Shown one piece after another: positions 38,601 to 46,773 of a stretch of 64,000 bases of DNA. A program made the position numbers and the translations under genes. Source of the DNA: Planctomycetaceae bacterium (lineage in GTDB: Bacteria; Planctomycetota; Phycisphaerae; Phycisphaerales; SM1A02). The stretch lies in the NCBI GenBank assembly GCA_947490615.1, contig CANLHK010000010.1, positions 62,001 through 126,000 of the forward strand, written 5' to 3'. Position 1 is the first letter of the stretch. Each line of letters begins with the position of its first letter. Under the pieces are notes generated by a model that saw only the letters and a program-made list of their open reading frames with translations, had not been told where the DNA came from and ran no database searches.

Positions 38601-38867
38601 GTGCTGCGCAAGAGCGATGGCCGCGTCTATTTGATCGGAGTCGTCGGATACATGGCTGCACTGGGCGATGGCGCGATGCATGACTTCAAAGAGGTTGCAC
38701 AGAACGGCGGCATGCTCTGCAGCGACAAGGAGCAAACACGACTGTTCGTTGCCACGCGCGACAGTTCGGTGTGCGGTCACCGCCTTCGAACCACTGGACG
38801 CCTTGCTGCGACTCGACGCGCCGCCTGGAGATCCGCTGGCGATCGGCTTCGACGACGGGCGCGATGA
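35649..38867 (+). CDS. membrane Ser/Thr protein kinase with WD40-like C-terminal sensor (3' frame broken)
   Basis: Starts at ATG 35649. A Hanks-type kinase domain (about 85-370) carries the Gly loop GVGGMGTV, the AVKV lysine, HLDLKPGNV (Leu in place of the usual HRD arginine), DYG in place of DFG, and SPEQ. A single membrane helix follows (about 395-420, FFSVTTVLAVAVGVVVSAWY). The outer part is WD40-like: repeated strands such as VYDLAISPDNHTVAVSSWARTIRVVD. Past about codon 1040 the frame turns Arg-rich and stops at 38867, while the +1 frame from about 38772 continues WD-like sequence to 39021. A one-base frameshift is likely. Paired with the ECF sigma factor upstream. Confidence 0.88.
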   Translation: MQTPTNGTTTPSSVRQQSTEDLFELVRQLPTDEREAAIDAASSDPWVRAEVLSLLGFDGGTVVTRGERRERRFDAESCIGLSFGGFTLQEVIGVGGMGTVFAAEQESPARAIAVKVLHSAIARPTTLARFRKESEFLAKLDHPNIARVIAAGTLSMPRDGRARPYFAMELVEGGRSITRWARETHASREAIVRAFATACDAVGSGHRRGIAHLDLKPGNVLVSLSGDIKVIDYGIARSVTRTREDEKSRATTTATADRDASIDAGFAGTPQYMSPEQFARDDAVVDSRADVYALGMILYELLTHRLPYDTRGMTLSESTELARHTAPTPLRRLDSTLPRDLEAITLKSLAKNPHARYGSASELGDDLRRWLADEPVVAGPPRAVDAALRLVRRNPLLAFFSVTTVLAVAVGVVVSAWYARQTADAETRLFYNTAVYDLKVADLAGDNQATVDTHLRKVPDTMQQWEWRHLRTRGPSTEIFARTPSESLSVAASDDSNEVIAGVTGGDLLIADCARIRAPERRDLRSFFDAPISAHFLSVAPADSGRTVLLCTGEGKLLSLHRDTNTAYTLLASGARCAIVSGSLIAVGRNDGTACLVDSVAGGVIAECPPSTPTDDVCLAKQGRAALFSLTDGRLRYIDIDPDARTVRERWLTTPRDTTSRAAAISPDGSTVIASWRDGSITRHDSKTGATLATKDLSGGTVYDLAISPDNHTVAVSSWARTIRVVDATTLKVVNKLAGTDAPVWGIDFTRDGTRLVGRMTPRLARHGGAPAHEDYIGAWNFDEPAPATVTRDLHATLRTATHGPTPGLFTAVTSANDLIEFDAGAPNDAPRVHTTLSESASMVTRSNGWIIVGSTAGSVEALRFEEGATQVTSAWRVNVHPNAISGLAISPDERSIAVGDDRNHVAMLDLSNGAQRWRADIPPQHHRSWRGGVRQPIFLDDGASIFFATCLPEAPYQIYHTMSGNLGNSRSLGSNGTLEWESGVLRKSDGRVYLIGVVGYMAALGDGAMHDFKEVAQNGGMLCSDKEQTRLFVATRDSSVCGHRLRTTGRLAATRRAAWRSAGDRLRRRAR

Positions 38868-39021
38868 ACTCTCCGTCCTGACCAAGCGCGGATTGCTGCG
38901 AACTTGGAACACCTTGGCGAAGCCTCGGTTCATCCCGCCTGAACTCTCGGAAACGATCACGCCGACGAAGCACGGTGAACTCCCCACCAATGCTGCGCCG
39001 CGCGCTGCGAATCAGCGTTGA
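38772..39021 (+). other. frameshifted C-terminal continuation of the kinase gene
   Basis: In the +1 frame the sequence reads AVTAFEPLDALLRLD, then DELSVLTKRGLLRTWNTL, a WD40-like strand pattern, and ends TNAAPRAANQR at 39021, 15 bp before the ABC gene. Removing one base near 38768-38773 (GGTGTGCGG) joins it in frame to the kinase ORF. It may be a sequencing error, a real mutation or programmed shifting. Confidence 0.65.
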
Positions 39022-39022
39022 C

Positions 39023-39028
39023 TATCCT
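39023..39028 (+). promoter_or_regulatory. candidate -10 box (TATCCT) for leaderless start at 39037
   Basis: TATCCT ends 8 nt before the first ABC exporter ATG, at the end of the kinase gene. Confidence 0.4.
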
Positions 39029-39036
39029 CGCGGCCC

Positions 39037-40953
39037 ATGTCAGAGCCCGAGGACCGCTCCAATTCCAACAAACCAGCTGACGCGCAGAAGCCAAAGTCGC
39101 CGCCTACGCCGACGACGCTGCATGGACTTCGCGCAGTCTGGCGCTTTGCCGATGGTGAGCGCCGCGCGTTCGCCGCGGCAGTCGTCGCGCTCTTTTTCGC
39201 AGCGGGCTGCCTCTACCTCGTCCCGTTGGTTCCGCAGTCGATTTTCGACACGATGTTTGGCGAGACCGCGAAGGCCAGCGCGCTTTCGCGTCGCATTGTC
39301 GAGGCGCTCGGCGGACTCGACACGCTGCGCGATCGCTTGTGGCTCCCCGCGTTGGTGATGATCCTCTTGACGGCCCTCTCTGGTGTGGCGATTCATCTCA
39401 AGACGCGCTTTGCAGCGGGTGCCGCCGAACGGATCGCACGACGCATGCGCGATCGGATGTACGACCATGTGCAGCGTCTTCCCTGTGACACACTTGATGA
39501 AATTCCTTCGGGCGATTTGTTGCAGCGCTGCACCTCGGACATCGAAACGCTGCGCACCTTTCTCAACAGCCAGGCGCCCGAAATCTGTCGCGCGCTGTTG
39601 ATGATGCTCGTCCCGCTGCCGTTGATGGCCGCGCTGGATTGGCGCATGGCGCTGGCGTCGGTGGTGTGCGTCCCCGTGATGCTGCTGTTCACGGCGGTTT
39701 CTTTCCATCGCATGGGTCCTGACTTCGGCAAGAAGGAAACTGCCGAAGCCCGCATGACTGCGAAGGTGCAGGAAAACCTGACAGGCATTCGCACCGTCCG
39801 CGCCTTTGGTCGTGCTGCGTTTGAGAACGCGCGCTTTGCCGAGAGTTCCGCGGCGTATCGCGAGAGTGACGCGTTGCTGTTTCGCCATTACGCGCGCTTC
39901 TGGTCGACCTCCGATCTCCTCTGCTTCACGCAGATGGTGATCGTCGTCTCGCTCGGCGCAGTGCTGGTGGCGCGTGGTTCGCTTGAGACGGGCGCCTACT
40001 TCTACTTCCTCACCGTCGTGAGTTTGTTCATTTGGCCGGTTCGTATGTTGGGCCGCATGGTGGTCGAGAGCGGCAAAGCACTCGCGGCGGTCGCGCGACT
40101 CGACGAGATTCTCGCCAAGAAGGAAGAGCGCGATCTCGATCCACCCGCGACGGAGCGTGTGGAACTTCCTGCGACGGAACGAGGACTGGCCCTTCGCTTT
40201 GATCGCGTCTCGTTTGCCTATCGCGGCGGACCCACCGTGCTTGATGGACTTTCCTTTGAACTCGCCGCTGGTCAGACGCTCGGACTCGTCGGGCCATCAG
40301 GCGCGGGCAAGACGACGATCGTCCAACTGCTCTTGCGCTTCCATGAACCGACGGCGGGCTCGATCACCGTCGATGGTCATCCATTGGCACGGGTCGACCG
40401 CGCGTCGATGCGCCGACTCACGGGCACCGTGCTGCAGCAGCCGTTTCTCTACTCGAAAAAGTTGCGCGACAACATCGTCGCGGGCATGAACGCTGTCACG
40501 ACGGAGGACGCCGTCGTCGCCGCCACGCAGAGCGCGTGCATCCACGAGTCGATCGTTGCCTTCCCTGAGCGCTACGAAACCGTCGTCGGTGAGAAAGGCC
40601 TCACGCTCTCGGGCGGTCAACGACAACGCGTCGCCATCGCCCGCGCGTTGGTGCGCGCGCCGCGGCTTCTGATTCTTGATGACGCGCTCTCCGCCGTCGA
40701 CATGCACACCGAGTCCTCAATTCTTGGTGCGCTTTCCGCGGCGCGAACCGCACAAACTCGCATCATCATCTCGCACCGACTCTCGGCGGTCATGGACGCA
40801 GATCTGATTCTCGTGCTTGATGAAGGCCGACTCCTGCAACGCGGCACGCACGCAGAACTCATCGCCGTAGACGGCCTCTATCGCACGCTCTGGGAGATTC
40901 AACACCTCGCGGAGCGCGACCTCACCGAGACACTTGAGGAAGTCGATGTCTGA
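39037..40953 (+). CDS. ABC exporter half-transporter A (degenerate Walker B)
   Basis: A 638-residue fusion of a six-helix exporter membrane domain (about 45-340) and an ATPase domain (about 385-620). ATPase motifs: Walker A GPSGAGKTT, Q-loop LQQPFLYSK, canonical signature LSGGQRQRVAIARA, Walker B LLILDDALSAVD with Asp where the catalytic Glu normally sits, and switch His in ISHRLSAV. The first about 30 residues are a charged Pro/Lys/Asn-rich tail. It overlaps the next gene by 8 bp and pairs with it as a heterodimer. Substrate unknown; such exporters move lipids, peptides or drugs. Confidence 0.93.
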   Translation: MSEPEDRSNSNKPADAQKPKSPPTPTTLHGLRAVWRFADGERRAFAAAVVALFFAAGCLYLVPLVPQSIFDTMFGETAKASALSRRIVEALGGLDTLRDRLWLPALVMILLTALSGVAIHLKTRFAAGAAERIARRMRDRMYDHVQRLPCDTLDEIPSGDLLQRCTSDIETLRTFLNSQAPEICRALLMMLVPLPLMAALDWRMALASVVCVPVMLLFTAVSFHRMGPDFGKKETAEARMTAKVQENLTGIRTVRAFGRAAFENARFAESSAAYRESDALLFRHYARFWSTSDLLCFTQMVIVVSLGAVLVARGSLETGAYFYFLTVVSLFIWPVRMLGRMVVESGKALAAVARLDEILAKKEERDLDPPATERVELPATERGLALRFDRVSFAYRGGPTVLDGLSFELAAGQTLGLVGPSGAGKTTIVQLLLRFHEPTAGSITVDGHPLARVDRASMRRLTGTVLQQPFLYSKKLRDNIVAGMNAVTTEDAVVAATQSACIHESIVAFPERYETVVGEKGLTLSGGQRQRVAIARALVRAPRLLILDDALSAVDMHTESSILGALSAARTAQTRIIISHRLSAVMDADLILVLDEGRLLQRGTHAELIAVDGLYRTLWEIQHLAERDLTETLEEVDV

Positions 40954-42805
40954 GGTTCACGCCCACGACGACAGCCGCGCGCGCTTCAGCCTTCGAGTCT
41001 GGCAGCCGATTGTCACTCGCGCATTGTCGAATCACCGCGCTGTCGCTGCGCTGCTGATCGCTGGCATCATCGTGGCGGGAATCGAGACGGCGCTTCCACT
41101 CCTCGTTGGGCGCATCGTCGACGAAGCGCGCAAGGGTTCGGACGCCGAGCTGCTTCCAGTGTTGATCCTCTACGCCAGCGTCTTCATCGGCTTTGCAGCG
41201 GGAGTGTGGATCTTCATCGCCGCGGCAGGAATCGTCGCCACGCGCACCGCCGATCGACTGCGCTGCGATTGCTTTGCCAAGCTGCAGGAACTTGAGCCCG
41301 CGTACTTTGATGTGCGGCCAACGGGTTGGCTCGTCTCCCGACTCACCAGCGATTGCTCCAAAGTCTCCGGCATGATGCCTTGGTGCATGCTCGACTTCTC
41401 GTGGTGCACCGCCATCGTGCTCGGTGTCACTGTGACGATGTTCGTCACCAATGCTCGCCTCGCGCTCTGGGCGCTGTGCGCGGTCCCAGTGATGACGCTC
41501 TTGAGCGTGGTCTTCCAGCGCTTCATGATTCGTGCGGGACGCGAGGCGCGACGACTCGCCAGTGCGATGACCGCGGCGTATGGCGAAATGCTTCTCGGCG
41601 CGCGCACCACCAAGACCCTTGCGCGCGAAGAGGCGAATCTCAGCGAGTTCCAAGGGCTTTCCCGCGAGATGAACTTCTGGTCCCTGCGGGGCGCGGTGCT
41701 GTCGAGCGTCTATGTGCCGCTCATCTCCATGCTCGCCGCGAGTGCGGGTGCGGTGCTCCTCTGGCGCGGCGCGGGCGATGTCCTCGCGGGTGAAGGCGTC
41801 ACGCTGGGCACGCTCATCGCCTTCATGCAGTTTGCCGCGCTGTTTGCCCAACCCGTGCAAGAACTCTCGCAGCGGTTCGCAGACATCCTCAATGCTTCGA
41901 GCGCCGCCGAGCGCATTGCTTCGTTGCTCGCGACCGAGCCTGCGATTGCCGATCGACCCGATGTCAAGGCGCCGCGGGAACTCGCACGCATCGAAGAGTT
42001 GCGCTTTGACGCGGTCGACTTCTGGTATCGCCCTGATGTTCCTGTGCTGCAGCAGTTCTCCTTGCGCGCGACACGCGGGCAGACCATCGCCTTGGTCGGT
42101 TCCACTGGAGGCGGCAAGACGACGATTGTTTCGCTGGCCACGCGCTTCTACGAGCCGCGTGCGGGTCGCATCACCATCGATGGCGTCGATCTGCGCGACC
42201 TGCCGCTCTCGTGGTTCACCGAACAGATCGGCATCGTGCCGCAGGTCGCGCATCTCTTTGCAGGAACGGTGCGCGAGAACATCCGCTACGGACGACTCGA
42301 CGCCAGCGACGAAGAGATCGAACGCGCCGCGCAGCGCGTGAAGGCGCACGGGTTCATCACCGCGCTAGAGAAGCAGTACGAGACTGAGGTCGGTGAGGGC
42401 GGCGAGCGCCTTTCGACAGGTCAGCGGCAACTTGTCGCGTTGGCGCGCGCGGTCTTGCGCGATCCGCAGATTCTTGTGATGGATGAAGCGACAAGCTCCA
42501 TCGACACTGCCACCGAACGACTCGTGCAAGCGGGTGTCGAAGAAGTCCTGCGCGGACGCATCGCCTTTGTCGTGGCCCATCGGCTTTCGACGATTCGGAG
42601 TGCCGACGCCATTCTGGTCATCGAAGCTGGTCGCATCGCCGAGCAAGGAACCCACAAGGAACTCCTCGCGCGTCGCGGTCGCTACTGGGAGCTCTACACC
42701 AACCAGTTCGCCGCCGATCGCGAGCGCGCCCTGCTGCACTTGAAGGACGCCGCCACACAGCAGACGGTCGCCTCACTTGTGGGTGAATCGCAGGACGACG
42801 AGTAA
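40946..42805 (+). CDS. ABC exporter half-transporter B (degenerate signature)
   Basis: A 619-residue partner of the preceding exporter. The ATG at 40946 has GAGGA five bases upstream. The membrane domain occupies about 25-330; the ATPase domain follows with Walker A GSTGGGKTT, Q-loop VPQVAHLFAGTVRENIRYG, signature LSTGQRQLVALARA (LSTGQ instead of LSGGQ), Walker B ILVMDEATSSID with the catalytic Glu, and HRLSTI. With partner A this gives one consensus and one degenerate ATP site, as in asymmetric heterodimeric exporters. Confidence 0.93.
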   Translation: MSEVHAHDDSRARFSLRVWQPIVTRALSNHRAVAALLIAGIIVAGIETALPLLVGRIVDEARKGSDAELLPVLILYASVFIGFAAGVWIFIAAAGIVATRTADRLRCDCFAKLQELEPAYFDVRPTGWLVSRLTSDCSKVSGMMPWCMLDFSWCTAIVLGVTVTMFVTNARLALWALCAVPVMTLLSVVFQRFMIRAGREARRLASAMTAAYGEMLLGARTTKTLAREEANLSEFQGLSREMNFWSLRGAVLSSVYVPLISMLAASAGAVLLWRGAGDVLAGEGVTLGTLIAFMQFAALFAQPVQELSQRFADILNASSAAERIASLLATEPAIADRPDVKAPRELARIEELRFDAVDFWYRPDVPVLQQFSLRATRGQTIALVGSTGGGKTTIVSLATRFYEPRAGRITIDGVDLRDLPLSWFTEQIGIVPQVAHLFAGTVRENIRYGRLDASDEEIERAAQRVKAHGFITALEKQYETEVGEGGERLSTGQRQLVALARAVLRDPQILVMDEATSSIDTATERLVQAGVEEVLRGRIAFVVAHRLSTIRSADAILVIEAGRIAEQGTHKELLARRGRYWELYTNQFAADRERALLHLKDAATQQTVASLVGESQDDE

Positions 42806-42810
42806 CGACC

Positions 42811-42831
42811 GCGTCGCGCGCGCAGCGACGC
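42811..42831. terminator. hairpin between convergent genes
   Basis: A 7-bp perfect stem (GCGTCGC and GCGACGC, 7-nt loop) fills the 26-bp gap between the ABC and glycosyltransferase stops. No T-run, so weak evidence. Confidence 0.35.
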
Positions 42832-43803
42832 TCAACCTGCTCTGACCTCGGACCAACCACGACGCGCGGCGACCGATCCGATCGCATGACGATTGCGAAT
42901 CTGCCAGTACTTGCGGGCGATCATCCCGCGATGGTTGAGATGCCAACGCTCTCGATGCAGTTCGGCAGCGCGGTCGGACTCGATGGTGTCAGGCGCGATC
43001 AATGGAAGCGTCGCACTGCCGCGCGGGAAGTTCAGCCAGACCGACTCGCGCCCCGTGTGCGTCGCACCAGGACCGACGCCGATGTTGCTGACGAGGTTCT
43101 GCTTGGGCAACACGCACAGTCCGTCGTGCCGCATGTGCGCGAAGCTCCACTGGTAGTCCCATGTGTGGGGCACGCGAAGTTCCTTCCCTCGCGGCGCCAC
43201 ACCGTCCAACTTGCGCGCCCAGCAACGATTGCTTGATGACGGAAACGAAGGAAGCGGCCTGCCGTACTCGGGAAGTTTGGCTCGCCAGTCACCGAGTTGC
43301 AGTTCGTAGCGCTGCCACGCGCGCCGCCACGAGGCCCAACCCCACGGCGAGAAGAGACGCGTAAACGAATACGACGCACGCTGTGTTTCCACAGGCGGCG
43401 CGAAGCGCGTTCCCAACACGCTCATCACCTGTTCATCGTCCCGATGCCGCGCGAGAGCGTCGGCGCAATAGGCTAGAAAACTCGGGTCAGGAACGCAGTC
43501 GTCCTCGAGAATGACTCCCGACTCCTCGTGCTCGAAGAACCATGTCAGCGCACCCGACACGCCCACCGCGCATCCCGCGTTGCTGTCGAGAAACCGCGTC
43601 GTGATCGTGCAAGGCCATGGCAACGCTGTCAAAAGCGCGCGCACTTCTGCACACGCCTCGGCTTCACCGTTCCTGCCCGCACGCGGACCATCCGCCGCGA
43701 CATACATCCGCGCAGGTGCGAGCGGCGTGAGCGCGCGAATGACCTCTTCGAGCGTGTCGGGTCGGTTGAAAGCGATGAGGAGAACTGGAGGAGCGACTGA
43801 CAT
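42832..43803 (-). CDS. GT-A-fold glycosyltransferase-like protein
   Basis: A 323-residue protein. The N-terminal strand and loop PVLLIAFNRPDTLEEVIRAL match nucleotide-sugar transferases with a family-2/13-like fold; LEDDCVPDPSFLAYC supplies the DxD-type metal motif (EDD). Later are FSPWGWASWRRAW and TWDYQWSFAHMRHDGLCVLPKQNLVSNIGVG, segments shared with proteins often misnamed HlpA/hemolysin-activating. A sugar transfer to a cell-surface glycan is inferred. Start 43803 is preceded by TACGGT ending 6 nt upstream. It follows the FkbM-type gene by 20 bp. Confidence 0.82.
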   Translation of the reverse strand: MSVAPPVLLIAFNRPDTLEEVIRALTPLAPARMYVAADGPRAGRNGEAEACAEVRALLTALPWPCTITTRFLDSNAGCAVGVSGALTWFFEHEESGVILEDDCVPDPSFLAYCADALARHRDDEQVMSVLGTRFAPPVETQRASYSFTRLFSPWGWASWRRAWQRYELQLGDWRAKLPEYGRPLPSFPSSSNRCWARKLDGVAPRGKELRVPHTWDYQWSFAHMRHDGLCVLPKQNLVSNIGVGPGATHTGRESVWLNFPRGSATLPLIAPDTIESDRAAELHRERWHLNHRGMIARKYWQIRNRHAIGSVAARRGWSEVRAG

Positions 43804-43809
43804 GGGGTC

Positions 43810-43815
43810 ACCGTA
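43810..43815 (-). promoter_or_regulatory. candidate -10 box (TACGGT) for start at 43803
   Basis: TACGGT ends 6 nt before the ATG at 43803; it could be coincidence because the gene also lies just behind the FkbM-type gene. Confidence 0.3.
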
Positions 43816-43823
43816 CCTGTGCG

Positions 43824-44537
43824 TCAGGCCATCCACATCTCACTGTTGAAGAGCCGCGCGCGTGGTTGGTATCCCGCAGCACGCAACAGCGCCGCTGATT
43901 CACCCGTCGCCACTGCACTCATCGGCGGAACCTCAAACACGATGAGGCGTGGGCGATAGCGCGCGAGATCGAACCCGCGAAGAATCGCCGTATCGAGCCC
44001 CTCGGCGTCAATCGACAAGAGATCGATGCCGCGGCTGACCTTCGACGCATGCTCTTCAAGGACCGCATTGAGCGTGCGCACGCTGAGCGGCTCTCGCGCC
44101 ATCACCTTCCAACCCTTCTCTTGCGCCTGCGCTGCCATGGCTGGATCGAGCGTGTTCAGCGCGCTCTCGTAGAAGCGATGGAACACGCGACTCTCGGCGC
44201 GCTCACCCAACGCCGCACAGACCACGGTGTCGCGTGGCCGTGCGCGCGCGAACGCTCGACAAAGATCCGCATCAGGTTCCACGGCGAGACCGCTCCAACC
44301 GTGTTGGTAGAGCCGCCAAGTGTTGGAGAACCGCTTGGGCTCGTTGGCGCCGACATCGATATAGACGCCAGACTTCGCGTCACTCGCAAACGCACCGAGG
44401 ATGTCACCGATGACGAGATCCTCCGCGTACTGCGCGTAGCTCAGACGCGGTTTCGCGCGGCGCATCCCGCGCTTCAGGCGACGAATCAGGTCGGTGGCGG
44501 CGGCAAGAGGTCCAGTTCGAGGAGCGGCGGACGGCAT
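43824..44537 (-). CDS. FkbM-family methyltransferase
   Basis: A 237-residue AdoMet-dependent methyltransferase. The AdoMet motif is VYIDVGANEPKRFSNT (about 75), followed by GLAVEPDADLC, LDLLSIDAEGLDTAIL-type motif (SIDAEGLD) and a C-terminal strand LIVFEVPP, all typical of FkbM domains that O-methylate glycans or lipids. I chose ATG 44537 because CATACT ends 7 nt before it; an in-frame ATG at 44561 is possible. With the glycosyltransferase it probably forms a surface-polysaccharide module. Confidence 0.85.
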   Translation of the reverse strand: MPSAAPRTGPLAAATDLIRRLKRGMRRAKPRLSYAQYAEDLVIGDILGAFASDAKSGVYIDVGANEPKRFSNTWRLYQHGWSGLAVEPDADLCRAFARARPRDTVVCAALGERAESRVFHRFYESALNTLDPAMAAQAQEKGWKVMAREPLSVRTLNAVLEEHASKVSRGIDLLSIDAEGLDTAILRGFDLARYRPRLIVFEVPPMSAVATGESAALLRAAGYQPRARLFNSEMWMA

Positions 44538-44544
44538 CGAGGGG

Positions 44545-44550
44545 AGTATG
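44545..44550 (-). promoter_or_regulatory. candidate -10 box (CATACT) for start at 44537
   Basis: CATACT on the minus strand ends 7 nt before the ATG at 44537. Confidence 0.4.
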
Positions 44551-44602
44551 CCTTGTTTCATGCAGCCGTTGCGACCTCCGCAACGCCACCGCACGCGTTC
44601 GC

Positions 44603-45031
44603 TCAGCGAGTTGATGCAGGCGATTGCTGGGCGCGAAGGCAGCTCGCGATGCGATCCGCCGTCGGAAGGCCGTCTTCGTACATCCGACACGCCATCGTGG
44701 GAGTCGTGGGCGCGGCCATGCCCAAGAGGTCAGCGCCATTGATCAGAATCGTGGGAGCTGGCCAGCCGCGACGGATGTCCGATGCGGCAAGTGACTCCTG
44801 ATTGACCTCGCGCAGCGTCCAGCCGCCGTGAAACTCCTTCAAAGCGGCCAACAGGTTGTCGCGCAAGGCGGGCGTGTTGGGGCAGGATGGGAAGCCCAAG
44901 AGCTCGATGTGCATTTCTTGCGCGAGCCGAGGGGCCAGCGCTTTCTCTTGGGCAGTCCCCTCGTGCGCTGAGAGAGGCGCGCAATGCTGCAGCGTCAGCG
45001 TGAGGAGGAGACCGAAGAGGCTTCGATACAT
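44603..45031 (-). CDS. exported thioredoxin-fold-like protein
   Basis: A 142-residue protein from ATG 45031. N-terminal hydrophobic segment with a possible lipobox (LTLQHC), then a thioredoxin/glutaredoxin-like core: strand MHIELLGFPSCPNTPALR with CPNT at the redox position (a single Cys, not CxxC), then WPAPTILINGADLLGM and the C-terminal MACRMYEDGLP with a second Cys. The cis-Pro equivalent is in APTIL. Periplasmic redox or metal-linked role is inferred. Located upstream of the FkbM-type gene, 65 bp apart. Confidence 0.75.
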   Translation of the reverse strand: MYRSLFGLLLTLTLQHCAPLSAHEGTAQEKALAPRLAQEMHIELLGFPSCPNTPALRDNLLAALKEFHGGWTLREVNQESLAASDIRRGWPAPTILINGADLLGMAAPTTPTMACRMYEDGLPTADRIASCLRAQQSPASTR

Positions 45032-45202
45032 GGCTTTGGCGCGTGAAGAGACCACTACAACAATCCCGTGCAACAAACCCGTGCAAGAAACGAGGAGCGA
45101 TCCCCTGCTCCACTCACCCCAGTCTGTAGCGATCGTGAAGTCTGTCGTTGCCCAAGCGCTGCGCGCAGCGAACCATCGGGCATCGGACAAAGACTGAACC
45201 AA

Positions 45203-45277
<75 letters not shown>

Positions 45278-45414
45278 CGAGGGGGCGGATTGTAACGAAC
45301 CGCACGAAAGAACGGCAGCCGAGTTGCGCTTGTCTTCACGCAACCATCGCTGCCTCGCGATGGTCGCGACCCCACCTTCTCTACACCCGAGCGCTCAACC
45401 AGCAGGGGACTCAC

Positions 45415-46356
45415 ATGCAGAACTCAAGGAAGTCAGGCGATAACACCCTCGCCGACGCGCTGTCGCACCGCCTCGCGATGTTTGGAGCGTTCCGATCCGT
45501 CGATGCAGCCTTCGATTTCGAGCCAAAGCCAACCGCGAGACTTGGTGCGTCCGCGGCCACGCTTCGCTCGTCCCACAGCGTCCGATCCGTGGCGGTCCAC
45601 CCAGGGACCATGTCGTGGCACGAACTCCATTCGCCCCTTCATGAGGAGAGCGCGGCCTTCTTAGCCACGCTCCTCGGAGGTGATGTGGTGACGACCGAGC
45701 ATGGCGGATTGGGCACCTACTCGACGGTGCTGAGCGACGGACTCCAAGTTGCGGGCGCGCTGCAGACTGAGCACGGGAAGCCCGCGCACTGGAACACCTT
45801 TGTGCGCGTGCCCAATGTCGATCTCCTTTGCGAGATCGCGCTCTCGCTTGGGGGATCAGTGCGCGTGGAGCCCTCAGGCATCATCGGCCTCGACCGTCGC
45901 GGCATCATCAGCGATCCGACGGGTGCGTCACTGACCATCATTGCTGGAGGCGACGATCGCCGCACTGTTGGCGCTGGCGCGTTGGGCTGGGATGAGCTGC
46001 GCTCGATCGACCCGATGGAGAGCGTGCGCTTCTGGTGTTCGCTCTTTGAGTGGACGGCGAGCCCGATCATCACGGCTCGTGACGCGCAGGGCGTGATGCT
46101 GCTCAACGGCGGACGCCCTGTCGCAAGTGTGCAAATGGCCATGCCGACGGAAGCGCGCAGTCGTTGGTTGCCCGTGGCGACCGTACGACGCGATCAGTTC
46201 GACAGCGCCGTCTACCAAGCGATTCGTGCGGGTGCACGCATCAGTGTGGCGCCGAGTCCACACGGCATCCTTGATCGCTGCGGCATCTTCGTTGATCCAG
46301 CGGGCGCAGAGTTCGCCATCGGCGCAGAACCCGTCGTCGCGATCGCTGCGGCGTAA
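45415..46356 (+). CDS. two-domain VOC (glyoxalase/dioxygenase-fold) protein
   Basis: A 313-residue protein. ATG 45415 has AGGGGA five bases upstream. After about 60 poorly conserved residues come two vicinal-oxygen-chelate domains (about 65-180 and 190-310): WHELHSPLHEESAAFLATLLGG starts the first, and ELRSIDPMESVRFWCSLFEW starts the second, each ending in GIxxDPxGAxxxI (ISDPTGASLTII; FVDPAGAEFAIG). The His of the first domain and a terminal Glu/Ser pattern may bind metal, but the canonical H/E pair is incomplete. Reaction unknown; similar proteins are annotated as glyoxalase-like. Confidence 0.8.
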   Translation: MQNSRKSGDNTLADALSHRLAMFGAFRSVDAAFDFEPKPTARLGASAATLRSSHSVRSVAVHPGTMSWHELHSPLHEESAAFLATLLGGDVVTTEHGGLGTYSTVLSDGLQVAGALQTEHGKPAHWNTFVRVPNVDLLCEIALSLGGSVRVEPSGIIGLDRRGIISDPTGASLTIIAGGDDRRTVGAGALGWDELRSIDPMESVRFWCSLFEWTASPIITARDAQGVMLLNGGRPVASVQMAMPTEARSRWLPVATVRRDQFDSAVYQAIRAGARISVAPSPHGILDRCGIFVDPAGAEFAIGAEPVVAIAAA

Positions 46357-46365
46357 CGCATCGTG

Positions 46366-46773
46366 TCAGCGCGGACGCTGGCGCAGCCCGTCGCGCGACG
46401 CGAGGTCGCGCGGCTCGGACGCAACGACCCAGTCATCCGCCGAGTCCCGCACGCGATCGACGCCCGCGCTCCACACCAGGAGCTCGGCGTCGTCGCTCGG
46501 GCCTTCGATGACCAACCGCAACGGCATGCCCCACGCGTCAAACGGCGGAACCTCCGCGCCATAACATTCGACTTCGTCTGCAGGCCAACGCGATTGGTCG
46601 CTGCGAAACTCGTTCGCGCGCGACAACATCTCCAATCCGCCGCTGCGCGTGCGTGCTTCTTGTCCAGCGCGCACGAAGAGGATGAGGACCACGAGCCCGA
46701 TGGCGGCCGCGACCACGAGTCCCAAGACAACGAATGTCCCGATCACGAGCCACTTGCGGCGCGGGAGTTTCAC
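46366..46773 (-). CDS. membrane-anchored protein with GspG-like C-terminal domain (a)
   Basis: A 135-residue protein: short basic N-terminus, one membrane helix (VIGTFVVLGLVVAAAIGLVV), and a periplasmic part with FDAWGMPLRLVIE and LVWSAGVDRVRDSADDWV. That DxWGxP ... WSxGxDxxxxSxDD spacing is the calcium-site signature of type II pseudopilin G. The anchor lacks a prepilin cleavage site. It overlaps the upstream gene by ATGA and forms a pair with it. Confidence 0.75.
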   Translation of the reverse strand: MKLPRRKWLVIGTFVVLGLVVAAAIGLVVLILFVRAGQEARTRSGGLEMLSRANEFRSDQSRWPADEVECYGAEVPPFDAWGMPLRLVIEGPSDDAELLVWSAGVDRVRDSADDWVVASEPRDLASRDGLRQRPR

